Source: CAZPMO01 sp964587515 (GTDB lineage Bacteria; Pseudomonadota; Alphaproteobacteria; MPNO01). From it: 12,575 nucleotides of DNA. A program made the position numbers and the translations under genes. The stretch is taken from NCBI GenBank assembly GCA_964587515.1, contig CAZPMO010000146.1, forward strand, positions 1-12,575, in the 5' to 3' direction. A model generated the notes under the pieces. That model worked only from the letters and a program-made list of their open reading frames with translations. It was not told the DNA's origin and did no database searches. Shown here piece after piece: positions 1 through 7,230 of the stretch. The first letter of the stretch is position 1. Every line of letters starts with the position of its first letter.

Positions 1-7
1 GCGCGCC

Positions 8-32
8 ACCCTCTCCCGCGAGGGGAGAGGGT
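8..32. repeat. Palindromic intergenic repeat (REP-like hairpin)
   Basis: A perfect 10-base inverted repeat, ACCCTCTCCC (8-17) and GGGAGAGGGT (23-32), surrounds a 5-base loop. The same left arm and a near-identical loop recur at the extreme right edge (12561-12575), where the window cuts the copy off. Similar CCCTCTCCC/GGGAGAGGG palindromes are common dispersed intergenic repeats in high-GC proteobacteria. It could also act as a transcript-stabilising or terminating hairpin for a gene to the left, but there is no T-run. Confidence 0.7.
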
Positions 33-68
33 TCGAAGCACCGGATTCGAGCCACTAGCGTTCCGACC

Positions 69-1208
69 ATGGCCGTCCGGATCGCGCTTTTCTACGCCGC
101 CATCTTCCTGTTCGTCGGAATCCATCTGCCGTTCTGGCCGGTCTGGCTGACGTCGCGCGGCGTCGGCGCGGCGGAAATCGGTATCGTGCTGTCGGCGGCG
201 GCCTGGATACGCGCCTTCGCGCAACCGTTGATCGCCCAGGCCGCGGACCGGCGCGGCGAACGCAAGCGGCTGATCGTGGCGTTGATGATGGCGACGCTGG
301 CCGGCACCGCGCTGTACGCGGCGGCGGACGGGTTCTGGGAGATCCTCGGCGTCAGCGTCCTGGTCGCCATCGTGTTCAGCGCCGTGATGCCGCTCGGCGA
401 GAACCTCGCCATGTTGAGCGCCCACCGCAACGGCTTCGATTATGGCCGGGTGCGTCTGTGGGGATCGCTGACCTTCATCGTCGGCGCGACCTTCGGCGGC
501 CGTCTGCTGGTCGGGCGCGAGGCCGATCTGATCCTGTGGCTGCTGCTGGGAACGCTGGCGCTCAGCGTCGTCGCGGCGCTGATGCTGCCCGATTTCCGCG
601 CCCCGCCGGTGGAGAAGAAACACGCGCCGATTTCTCGCCTGCTGAGAAACCGCGTCTTCATCGTCTTCCTGCTGGCCGTGGGCTTCACCCAGGCGAGCCA
701 CGCGGTCTATTACGGCTTCGCGACGCTGGCGTGGACGGCGGCCGGCATCTCCAACGACATTATCGGCGCGCTGTGGGCCGAAGGCGTGGTCGCCGAGGTG
801 ATATTGTTCGCGTTCTCCGGCGCGGTGGCGCGCCGCCTCGGCCCGGTAAAGCTGCTGGCGATCGGCGTCGTGGGCGGGCTGGTGCGCTGGGTGACGCTCG
901 GGTTGACCGCCGATCTCGGCATTCTCGCCGTGGTTCAACTGCTGCACGCGGCCACCTTCGCCGCGACCCATCTGGCGGCGATGCATTTCCTGCTGCGCGC
1001 GATACCGGCGGAATTTTCGGCGACCGCGCAAGGCCTCTATGCCGGGCTCGCCACGGGTGTGCTGATGGGGCTCGCGATGATCGTGGCCGGAACGCTCTAC
1101 GCCGCGTTCGGCGGCGCGGCGTTCCTCGCCATGGCCGCATTGTCGCTGACCGGCGGCCTCGCCGCCATCGCGCTGGCGCGCCTCTGGAAAGGCGGCGAAA
1201 TCGTTTGA
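69..1208 (+). CDS. MFS transporter (HcaT/LacY-like MFS family)
   Basis: A 379-residue integral inner-membrane protein, probably with twelve transmembrane segments, that should move a small organic solute by proton-coupled transport. The opening (helix 1 with GIHLPFWPVWL at about residues 17-27, then a short loop and SAAAWIRAFAQPL) resembles the HcaT/LacY-like group of the major facilitator superfamily. A motif-A-like cytoplasmic loop, DRRGERKR, lies at about residues 60-67. A charged loop (EKKHAPISRLLRN) around residues 190-210 separates the two six-helix halves. Length fits the family. The ATG at 69 is the only start codon in its frame after the window edge and leaves the usual short N-terminus; no clear Shine-Dalgarno is visible. 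The nearest gene downstream is on the other strand, so it is probably transcribed alone or with genes to the left. Substrate unknown; the phenylpropionate-transporter label is family-level only. Confidence 0.85.
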   Translation: MAVRIALFYAAIFLFVGIHLPFWPVWLTSRGVGAAEIGIVLSAAAWIRAFAQPLIAQAADRRGERKRLIVALMMATLAGTALYAAADGFWEILGVSVLVAIVFSAVMPLGENLAMLSAHRNGFDYGRVRLWGSLTFIVGATFGGRLLVGREADLILWLLLGTLALSVVAALMLPDFRAPPVEKKHAPISRLLRNRVFIVFLLAVGFTQASHAVYYGFATLAWTAAGISNDIIGALWAEGVVAEVILFAFSGAVARRLGPVKLLAIGVVGGLVRWVTLGLTADLGILAVVQLLHAATFAATHLAAMHFLLRAIPAEFSATAQGLYAGLATGVLMGLAMIVAGTLYAAFGGAAFLAMAALSLTGGLAAIALARLWKGGEIV

Positions 1209-1291
1209 TTTGGGCGCCGGCGGGCCGCGCCGGTCGAGCAAGGACCTGGCGGCTTCTTTCCTCGACATCTCCCCGGTCATGCCGCGCTGTT

Positions 1292-1404
1292 GATCCGAAC
1301 CCACTTCGCCCGCCGAAGCGGGCTTCGCGAAGGCGGGTGGTTGCGCGCGTTCCGTAGCCGAAGGGTTGTCAAGGGCCGGGGTCCGCTACGCGGGTGGCCC
1401 ACCC
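1292..1404. repeat. Cluster of G/C-rich palindromes abutting the broken endonuclease gene
   Basis: Three short palindromes lie between the transporter gene and the endonuclease remnant. They are a hairpin GCCCGC-CGAA-GCGGGC (1308-1323), an alternative overlapping pairing CCCGCC (1309-1314) with GGCGGG (1332-1337), and GGGTGG-C-CCACCC (1392-1404). The last covers the exact point where the endonuclease reading frame stops resembling a coding domain. The block looks like a dispersed intergenic repeat of the host chromosome, G/C-rich against the A/T-richer restriction-modification DNA. None has a T-run, so none is a convincing intrinsic terminator. Confidence 0.5.
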
Positions 1405-1734
1405 TTTCAACTCTATCACAGAGATGCGCCCGTTCGTCATCTTGATTGTATAGTCGTGTCGGTTGTGACTCCCTGAGCTTTCCCATTCCTGTATGTAGCC
1501 TTGGTCCTGCATGTAATTTAGAACAAGCCGAACAAATTCCCGCTTTTCGCGCATGGTCGCCGCATTTTGCCCGCGCAGACTTTCCACAGCCCCTGGCAAT
1601 ATGCCGCTATCGTAAAATTCTTTCTCTGATAATCCGTGCGGGTCAATTTTGTGGGCCTCTATCTTCAGGGTTTCGGCAAATTCATTGATTCGACGCTTGA
1701 GATCTTCGTCACGAGCACACGGAATAACGCTCAT
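1369..1734 (-). pseudogene. Truncated type II restriction endonuclease (PD-(D/E)xK-like), N-terminal part
   Basis: About 111 residues of native-looking protein followed by 10 that appear to be read-through into repeat DNA (WATRVADPGP, then stop). The ATG at 1734-1732 overlaps the methyltransferase stop in an ATGA arrangement and has an AGAGGGA Shine-Dalgarno; an in-frame ATG 30 bases upstream at 1764 is less likely. The end of the native part reads NRHDY...ISVIELKG, which fits a PD-(D/E)xK nuclease core: an Asp, then Glu-x-Lys in a strand. The reading frame leaves this pattern straight after ELKG, where the palindrome at 1392-1404 begins, so the rest of the catalytic domain and the C-terminal part are missing. 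Coupling to a C5-methyltransferase supports the restriction partner role. I know of no way to name the recognition site. Probably inactive. Confidence 0.65.
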
Positions 1735-2876
1735 GCAGCTTCCCTCTCGCGGTTGTCCGGACAAGCGAGAATCGGCTCGAAGATATTTGCAGCCAGATGA
1801 CGCACGACGGGAACAACCACGCCATCGCCTGTCAGATGATAGGCTTCGTTATAATTTTCGGGAAGTTCATACTCATCAGGCAATCCCATTAGACGCGCCG
1901 TTTCCCGGCTCGAAATGAGCCGTGATTTCACCGACGCCCCTTCAACGACCATGATCAACTGGCGACTGGACCCACCCGCCGGCGTTCGCAGGCAGCCCGC
2001 CACATCGTCGAATCGGATTTCGGCGCGCTGCACCTTGAACCCGTATTCATCTTTGCGGGTGCGTTTGTAGATGGCGCCGACCATGCGGCGCTCCGCCTTT
2101 TTTGCGTCCTCCACCTTGGAGAGATTTATATCGCTCATCATGGACAACAGTTGCCGGGTTTCGTCAGGCGTGTGCCAACTGACGCAGATTGGGTCATCCT
2201 CGATCAAATCGGCAAAGCGTGAGTTTCTCAATTGTGGTTTCCGGATAGTCCACCAAATCCAGTTGTCTTTAGCGCTAGCATTCAGCTTGTCATAGGCGGT
2301 TCGCAATGTCCGCGTATGCCAGGTCGTGGACGGTTCCGCGCCAAGAATTTCAAGCGGCAATTCCAAATCATCTCGCACCGCAATAATAAATAGCCGTGGG
2401 CGGGATTGCGGCACAAAAAGCGCTGCATCGATGACGGCGGCACCATAACGATAACCGGCCTTACTCAATGCAGAACAAATGGCGGAGAAGTCCTTTCCAT
2501 CATGTGACGTCAGCGTTCCGCATACATTCTCCAGCACAATAATTCGTGGCGCGCGACCTTCTTTGATAAGGGCTTTCATAAGGTCCCAGAACGGCCAAAA
2601 TGTTCCCTACCTGTCTCCCTTCAATCCGGTGCCGCCACCGGCGAGTGATAAATCCTGACAGGGAAACGATCCCCAAACCAGATCGGCGTAGTCCGGTAAA
2701 TCCGATGTGTTGATTCTGCGAACGTCGCCAGTCTTTAAGACATCATCATCCCAATTCTGGCGATAGACGCGCCCTTTCTTGTGGTCAAAATCGTTGGCGA
2801 ACAGACAAGACCATTGCGGCCCAAGCCCCATGCGGGCCATGCCGCCTCCGGCAAAAAATTCGTAAAAATCACCCAT
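1731..2876 (-). pseudogene. DNA (cytosine-5)-methyltransferase interrupted by an in-frame amber codon
   Basis: Would methylate cytosine at C5 using S-adenosylmethionine and protect host DNA from the paired endonuclease. Translated through, it is 381 codons in a single frame, with TAG at codon 90 (2609-2607). Before it are motif I (FFAGGG, residues 7-12) and the catalytic PCQ of motif IV (72-74). After it are ENV of motif VI (about 116-118), QSRPR of motif VIII (about 157-161), RETARLMGLPDE of motif IX, and a motif X-like GDGVVVPVVRHLA near the end. The nine codons after TAG (GTFWPFWDL) continue the family's usual sequence, so this is a point nonsense change, plausibly Ser TCG to TAG, and not a frameshift. 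Restarting at the ATG at 2579 would lose motif I and the catalytic Cys. The ATG at 2876 has GGGGAG seven bases upstream. Without readthrough or a sequencing error the enzyme is dead. Confidence 0.85.
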
Positions 2877-2909
2877 TCGCCCACTCCCCGGAAATTCGTT
2901 CGTCTATAT

Positions 2910-2931
2910 CCGCCGTTCCGTTCAACGGCGG
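2910..2931. promoter_or_regulatory. Inverted repeat upstream of the methyltransferase gene, candidate operator
   Basis: CCGCCGTT (2910-2917) and AACGGCGG (2924-2931) form a perfect 8-base dyad with a 6-base spacer, 34 bases from the methyltransferase start. A third half-site, AACGGCGG, follows at 2942-2949. Position suggests control of the restriction-modification pair, for example by the methyltransferase or a controller protein, or a leader hairpin in its mRNA. No controller gene is in the window. Operator role is inference. Confidence 0.35.
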
Positions 2932-3144
2932 CTTATTTCTCAACGGCGGGCTGCATCTGATTCTTGACCAAAAGCTTCATACCCATTTTCATAGAATCAG
3001 TTTGGCAGCAGTGATTCCCCACGTCAAAAAATGTTCTTTTTTTGTTCTCGAAACAAACTACAGGGATAGTATTACTTAGAACGCAGTATACCAAATCTTG
3101 TGGTTTGGCAAACTCTGGATCAGAATTTTATCCGGACATTTCAA

Positions 3145-3218
3145 ATTATTTCTCTCTTGTCCCATCCGGTGGGCGGAGTGAGAGACACTAAACCCGGCTC
3201 AGCGACAGGAGAAATAAT
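3145..3218. repeat. Imperfect 74-base inverted repeat, function unknown
   Basis: ATTATTTCTC (3145-3154) pairs perfectly with GAGAAATAAT (3209-3218). The pairing continues after a 2-base bulge with TTGTC (3157-3161) against GACAG (3204-3208), one of these pairs being G-U. Inside, CCGG (3166-3169) can pair with CCGG (3194-3197), and AGTG with CACT around AGAGA. It could be a structured RNA, a small non-autonomous element remnant, or chance in A/T-rich DNA. No flanking target-site duplication is evident. Confidence 0.35.
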
Positions 3219-3327
3219 CTCATTACCCCTTTCCCCGTAACTCCTATAAATTTTACTGAAAAGACCATAAAACATTCCTGTAGCCCTTGAAATCCGAATT
3301 AACATCTCCAATTTGATCAAACGGAAA

Positions 3328-3380
3328 GCGCCGGAGGGGCGGACCGTCGGGAGACGGGGCCGCTCCTCCGGCGCTGTTTT
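3328..3380 (+). terminator. Strong intrinsic-terminator-like hairpin upstream of the molybdenum hydroxylase operon
   Basis: A 15-base stem (3328-3342 with 3360-3374, one G-U pair) is extended by an inner stem CCGTC (3344-3348)/GACGG (3353-3357) capped by a GGGA tetraloop, and is followed by TGTTTT. It is oriented to stop plus-strand transcription, yet no plus-strand gene lies just upstream. It may insulate the operon, act in its long leader as an attenuator, end an unrecognised small RNA, or work on the minus strand too (the other flank reads CTTTCCGTTT there). Confidence 0.6.
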
Positions 3381-3516
3381 ATGTTGTGACGGGAGGCGGG
3401 TATGGCGGGGAGGGGCGTGATGCGGAATCGGAGAGGGAATTGGGGAATTCCCGGTGGGCATGGGGTCCATCGTCGCGTTTTTGGCGCGGTCCCGTTATTT
3501 GCCTGTATTTGCACGC

Positions 3517-3554
3517 CCGCGGCCATTGACCGCGGCGGCGCGGCGGGGAATCAT
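3517..3554 (+). promoter_or_regulatory. Candidate promoter and dyad for the molybdenum hydroxylase operon
   Basis: TTGACC (3526-3531), a 17-base spacer and AATCAT (3549-3554) make a reasonable sigma-70-type promoter that would start transcription some 23 bases before the ATG at 3584. The -35 sits inside a dyad, CCGCGG (3517-3522) and CCGCGG (3530-3535), a possible repressor site, though such palindromes arise readily in G/C-rich DNA. Confidence 0.35.
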
Positions 3555-3583
3555 GCGCGCGCACGCCAGAAGGGGAGCCAATA

Positions 3584-5935
3584 ATGAGCGATAAGGGGAT
3601 CGGCGCGCGTCTGCCCCGCAAGGAAGACGACCGGTTCCTGCATGGGCGCGGCAATTATGTCGGCGACATGCGGCCATCGGGCATGAAGGAGCTCGCCTTC
3701 GTGCGCGCGCCGTTCGCCCATGCGCGCATTGTCTCGATCACCAAGCCGGCGGGCGCCGAAGACCGCGTGTTCATCGCCGAGGATCTTGTCGGCGTGGCGC
3801 CCATGCGCGCGCCCTCGAAGCTGCCCGGTTACAAGGCGTCCGATTTTCCGGCGCTGGCGATCGGCAAGACGAATTTCGCGGGTGAGACCGTGGTCGCCTG
3901 CATGGCGGACAGCCGCGCCGAGGCGGAGGATTTGGCCCAGGAGGTCGTGGTCGAGTACGAGGAAATTCCGGCCGTGGTCGACATGCTGGCGGCGCGCGCG
4001 CCCGACTCGCCCCTGGTGCACGAGAGCTGGGGCGACAATATCGCGCTGGAGACTTTTTTCGACGGCGACATGGAAGACGCCGAGGCGCAGGCCGCGGTGT
4101 CGGTGACCCGCGAGTTTCGCATGGCGCGCCAGGCCATGGTGCCCATGGAAGGGCGCGGCCTGATCGCCGAATGGGACGAGCGCATGGATCAGCTCATCGT
4201 CCATGCCTCGACCCAGGTGCCGCATCTGATCCGCAGCGGGCTGGCGCTGTTTCTGGGGCTCGAACAGCGTCAGGTGCGGGTGATCGCGCCCGATGTCGGC
4301 GGCGGCTTCGGGCTGAAGACCTATGTGGAGCCGGAGGAGCTGGTGGCGTGCTGGGCGGCGCGGAAATTCCGGCGCCCGGTCAAATGGATCGAGGACCGCC
4401 GCGAACATCTGATCGCCGACGCCAATTGCCGCGAACACCACTACACCATCACCGCGCATGCGGCCGCCGACGGTAAAATCCTGGGCTTTGCCGCCGAGGT
4501 CACCGTCGATGCAGGGGCCTATTCGATCTATCCCTTCACCAACTGCCTGGAAGCCGCCATGGCCGGCGGCAATTTGCCGGGTCCTTACGATATCCCGGCC
4601 TATCGCGCGCGCACCTTCACCATGGTGACCAACAAGCCGCCGCTGGTGCCCTATCGCGGGGTGGCGCGCGCCGGCGTGTGCTTCGCCACCGACATGACGA
4701 TCGATACGGTGGCGCGGACGCTTGGGCTGGAGCCCCATGAGGTGCGGATGCGCAACATGGTGAAGCCGGAACAGATGCCCTACACCAATATCGCGCGCAA
4801 ATCGTTCGATTCCGGCGATTACCCGGAAGCCGTGCGCCGCGCCGCGAAGATGATCGGCGTCGACGAGGTGCGCGAACGCCAGCGGCGCGGCGAACCGGAC
4901 GGCAGGCTGATCGGGCTCGGCTTCGGCAGCTATACCGAACAATCGGCGCACGGCACGTCGGTGTTCGCGAGCTGGGGCGTGCAGATGACGCCCGGTTTCG
5001 AGCAGGCCGGCGCCAAGCTCACCCCCGACGGCGGGCTCGAGGTCCGCATCGGCGTGCAATCCCATGGCCAGGGGATGGAGACCACCTTCGCCCAGGTCGT
5101 CAACACCGTGCTCGGGATCGATCCGGCGAACGTCTCGGTGATTCACGGCGATACCGGGACGACGCCCTATTCGACCGGCACCTACGCCTCGCGCTCCATG
5201 GTGATGGCGGGCGGCGCGACCTCGCGCGCCTGCAAGGTGCTGGCCGAGCGCATGGGGCGCATCGGCGCGCATCTGATGCAGTGCGACGTGGCCGATGTCG
5301 AGGTGCGCGACGGCGCCGTCGTCGGTCCGGCCGGTCAGGTGCCGTTATCCGAGATCGGCCGCGTCTGGTATCTGAACCCGGAGGAACTGCCCGCCGATGT
5401 GGACATGGGCGGCGTCGAGGCGGTGGTCGGCTATCGCCCCGACCCCGATCACGGCACGTTCTCGTACTCGACCCATGCGGCGGTGGTCGCGGTCGATCCT
5501 GATCTCGGCACGGTCGAGGTGCTGGATTACGTGGTGGTCGAGGATTGCGGCACCATGGTCAATCCCATGGTGGTCGACGGTCAGTGCTTCGGCGGCGCGG
5601 CGCAGGGGATCGGCACGGCTTTGTTCGAGGAATCGCCCTATGATTCCTCCGGCCAGCCGCTGGCCTCCACATTCGCCGATTACATGATGCCGGGGCCGAC
5701 CGAAATTCCACACTTCCGCATGGAGCACATGATCACGCCGTCGCCCCATACCGAACACGGCATCAAGGGGGTGGGCGAGGGCGGTACGATCCCGACCCCG
5801 GCGCTGATCGGCAACGCCATAAACGACGCGTTGAAGGGACTCGGCGCGGAGGTTTGCGAGACGCCCATATCGCCGCGCCGGGTGCTGGCGGCGATCGCGG
5901 CGGCAAAAGAGAATTCCAGGGAGATGGCGCAATGA
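3584..5935 (+). CDS. Molybdopterin-binding (large) subunit of a xanthine dehydrogenase-family hydroxylase, CoxL-like form II
   Basis: Catalytic subunit (783 residues, normal length) of a molybdenum hydroxylase that inserts water-derived oxygen into an aldehyde, N-heterocycle or similar substrate; cytoplasmic. The N-terminal aldehyde-oxidase a/b hammerhead domain (about 10-130) is followed by the Mo-cofactor domains. Visible motifs are STQ (209-211), GGGFG (239-243), the active-site loop YRGVAR (357-362), GQG (495-497), GDTGTTPYSTGTYASR (about 522-537) and GVGE with the catalytic Glu at about 732. The loop resembles the AYRGAGR of form II enzymes and lacks the AYRCSFR of true form I CO dehydrogenase, so CO oxidation is unlikely. 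A good Shine-Dalgarno (AAGGGGAG) precedes the ATG. The stop overlaps the next gene's start by ATGA. The substrate cannot be read from sequence. No chaperone or cofactor-maturation gene (CoxD, CoxF or XdhC type) is in the window. Confidence 0.93.
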   Translation: MSDKGIGARLPRKEDDRFLHGRGNYVGDMRPSGMKELAFVRAPFAHARIVSITKPAGAEDRVFIAEDLVGVAPMRAPSKLPGYKASDFPALAIGKTNFAGETVVACMADSRAEAEDLAQEVVVEYEEIPAVVDMLAARAPDSPLVHESWGDNIALETFFDGDMEDAEAQAAVSVTREFRMARQAMVPMEGRGLIAEWDERMDQLIVHASTQVPHLIRSGLALFLGLEQRQVRVIAPDVGGGFGLKTYVEPEELVACWAARKFRRPVKWIEDRREHLIADANCREHHYTITAHAAADGKILGFAAEVTVDAGAYSIYPFTNCLEAAMAGGNLPGPYDIPAYRARTFTMVTNKPPLVPYRGVARAGVCFATDMTIDTVARTLGLEPHEVRMRNMVKPEQMPYTNIARKSFDSGDYPEAVRRAAKMIGVDEVRERQRRGEPDGRLIGLGFGSYTEQSAHGTSVFASWGVQMTPGFEQAGAKLTPDGGLEVRIGVQSHGQGMETTFAQVVNTVLGIDPANVSVIHGDTGTTPYSTGTYASRSMVMAGGATSRACKVLAERMGRIGAHLMQCDVADVEVRDGAVVGPAGQVPLSEIGRVWYLNPEELPADVDMGGVEAVVGYRPDPDHGTFSYSTHAAVVAVDPDLGTVEVLDYVVVEDCGTMVNPMVVDGQCFGGAAQGIGTALFEESPYDSSGQPLASTFADYMMPGPTEIPHFRMEHMITPSPHTEHGIKGVGEGGTIPTPALIGNAINDALKGLGAEVCETPISPRRVLAAIAAAKENSREMAQ

Positions 5936-6762
5936 AACCCGCGAAATTCGAACTCGAACGCCCGGCCGATGTCGCCGGCGCGATCTCCGCGCTGGGCCAG
6001 GCCGACGGCTTCGCGAAGCCCATGGCCGGCGGCCAGTCGCTGGGACCGATGATGAATCTCCGGCTGGCGCAACCCGACACGGTGGTCGATATCCGCCGGC
6101 TGGAGAGCCTGAAGCGCGTCGAGCAGGCGGGCGATCATCTGTTCGTCGGCGCCGGCGTGACCCATGCGGCCATCGAGGACGGGGACGTTCCCGACGTCAC
6201 CGGCGGCATGATGCAGCGCGTGGCGCGCCAGATCGCCTATCGCGCGGTGCGCAACCGGGGCACGGTGGGCGGCAGCCTGTGCCACGCCGATCCTTCGGCC
6301 GACTGGCCGACCGCGATGCTGGCGCTGGGCGCGGAAGCGGTGATCACCGGTTCGTCGGGCGAGCGTTCCGTGGCCCTGGAGGATTTCCAGATCGGCGCCT
6401 TCACCGTGGCGATGGAGCCCGACGAGGTGCTGACCGGCGTGCGCGTGCCGGCGTTTTCGGGCGAGGCGCGCTGGGGCTATTACAAGGTCTGCCGCAAGCC
6501 CGGCGAGTTCGCGGATTCGATCGGGGCCGTGGTGATCGACGGGGCGCGCGACGTGGCCCGGCTGGTGCTGGGCGCGACCGACGGCAAGCCGCTGCTGCTG
6601 ACCGAGGCGGCCCGGCGCGTCGCGGCGTCGGGCGGCGACGGGTTCGGCATCGACGAGGCGAAAGCCGCGATCGCCGAGGCCGGGTCCAATTTCGACGACT
6701 ACGAGACACAGATACACGCCGTCGCGCTGAGCCGCGCGGTCAAGGGAGCGTTCGAGACATGA
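5932..6762 (+). CDS. FAD-binding (medium) subunit of the molybdenum hydroxylase, CoxM-like
   Basis: A 276-residue subunit that takes electrons from the 2Fe-2S clusters to FAD and passes them to an external acceptor. The FAD-binding PCMH domain shows both signature segments: AGGQSL (32-37) and NRGTVGGSLCHADPSAD (about 108-124). The C-terminal half fits the CO-dehydrogenase flavoprotein C-terminal domain. The ATG at 5932 lies inside ATGA with the large-subunit stop, which argues for translational coupling; the frame is open further upstream but the family starts with this kind of KPAKFELERP segment. The 3' end overlaps the iron-sulfur subunit in the same way. Complete, with no missing motif. 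Confidence 0.93.
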   Translation: MKPAKFELERPADVAGAISALGQADGFAKPMAGGQSLGPMMNLRLAQPDTVVDIRRLESLKRVEQAGDHLFVGAGVTHAAIEDGDVPDVTGGMMQRVARQIAYRAVRNRGTVGGSLCHADPSADWPTAMLALGAEAVITGSSGERSVALEDFQIGAFTVAMEPDEVLTGVRVPAFSGEARWGYYKVCRKPGEFADSIGAVVIDGARDVARLVLGATDGKPLLLTEAARRVAASGGDGFGIDEAKAAIAEAGSNFDDYETQIHAVALSRAVKGAFET

Positions 6763-7223
6763 CCGACATAACAATCAAGATAAACGGGTCGGAGGTCGCC
6801 GCCAGCGTCGAGCCGCGCACCAGCCTCGCCGATTTTGTGCGCGAGAGCGAACGTCTGACCGGTACCCATCTGGGGTGCGAGCACGGCGTCTGCGGCGCCT
6901 GCACCATCATGGTCGACGGCGCGCCGGCGCGATCCTGCATCGCCTTCGCCGCGACCTGCGACGGGGCCGAGGTGCGCACCATCGAGGATTTCGACGATGA
7001 CGACGTGATGGAGCAATTGCGCCAGGCGTTTACCGCCCATCACGGGCTGCAATGCGGCTATTGCACGCCCGGCATGCTGATTACCGCGCGCGACATCGTG
7101 ACCCGCCTGCCGGACGCCGACGAAAAGCGCGTGCGCCTGGAGCTTTCCGGCAATCTCTGCCGCTGCACCGGCTATGTCGGCATTGTCAACGCGATCCTCG
7201 CCGTATTGGAGCAACGCCGGTAG
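6759..7223 (+). CDS. 2Fe-2S (small) subunit of the molybdenum hydroxylase, CoxS-like
   Basis: A 154-residue electron-transfer subunit carrying two 2Fe-2S clusters between the Mo site and FAD. The N-terminal ferredoxin-like domain has Cys 40, 45, 48 and 60 (CEHGVCGAC...C). The C-terminal helical domain has Cys 99, 102, 134 and 136 (CGYCTPG...CRCTGY). All eight ligands are present. The ATG at 6759 overlaps the FAD-subunit stop by ATGA. The order large-medium-small differs from the medium-small-large of classical cox operons but is usual among form II relatives. Followed after 7 bases by the flavoprotein gene. Confidence 0.95.
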   Translation: MTDITIKINGSEVAASVEPRTSLADFVRESERLTGTHLGCEHGVCGACTIMVDGAPARSCIAFAATCDGAEVRTIEDFDDDDVMEQLRQAFTAHHGLQCGYCTPGMLITARDIVTRLPDADEKRVRLELSGNLCRCTGYVGIVNAILAVLEQRR

Positions 7224-7230
7224 GGGCGAA

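Larger units (their letters stand above)
2877..3583. other. 707-base gene-free region between methyltransferase remnant and molybdenum hydroxylase operon
   Basis: No convincing gene on either strand. From 2880 to about 3327 it is A/T-rich like the restriction-modification remnant; from 3328 it becomes G/C-rich like the hydroxylase operon. It holds, in order, an 8-base dyad near the methyltransferase start (2910-2931), small A/T dyads (TTTGTT-CTCGA-AACAAA near 3041-3057; CCAAA-8-TTTGG at 3091-3108), an imperfect 74-base hairpin (3145-3218), a strong terminator-like hairpin (3328-3380), a 60-codon open frame with a good ribosome site (3402-3584, doubtful), and a possible promoter with a dyad (3517-3554). 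The composition change near 3328 may mark the edge of acquired DNA. Confidence 0.6.

Noticed and set aside
458..1357. 299-codon plus-strand frame overlapping the MFS transporter
   Set aside because: It is arginine-rich and has no hydrophobic segments; the transporter frame explains the region.
1731..2876. Methyltransferase split by a frameshift or a natural two-gene enzyme
   Set aside because: The two parts are in the same frame, separated by one TAG and nine codons that match the family, so it is a nonsense mutation.
2964..3072. Candidate promoters in the A/T-rich gap (TTGACC at 2964; TTGTTC/TAGTAT near 3042-3072)
   Set aside because: Spacing or hexamers are poor (about 19-20 bases) and no gene follows on the plus strand, so they were not annotated.
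3141..3470. 109-codon minus-strand frame across the gene-free region
   Set aside because: It runs through the terminator-like hairpin and the inverted repeat, has no ribosome site I can see, and mixes two base compositions.
3551..5272. 573-codon open frame on the minus strand opposite the molybdenum hydroxylase large subunit
   Set aside because: The plus-strand protein has clear family motifs throughout. The antisense product is rich in His, Arg, Gly and Ala with no domain, as expected from G/C-rich codon bias.
5680..6774. 364-codon minus-strand frame opposite the FAD subunit
   Set aside because: It is antisense to a gene with clear FAD motifs and has shadow-like composition.
3584..7223. 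True aerobic CO dehydrogenase (coxMSL)
   Set aside because: The large subunit lacks the AYRCSFR loop needed for the Mo-Cu site; the gene order and loop fit a form II hydroxylase.
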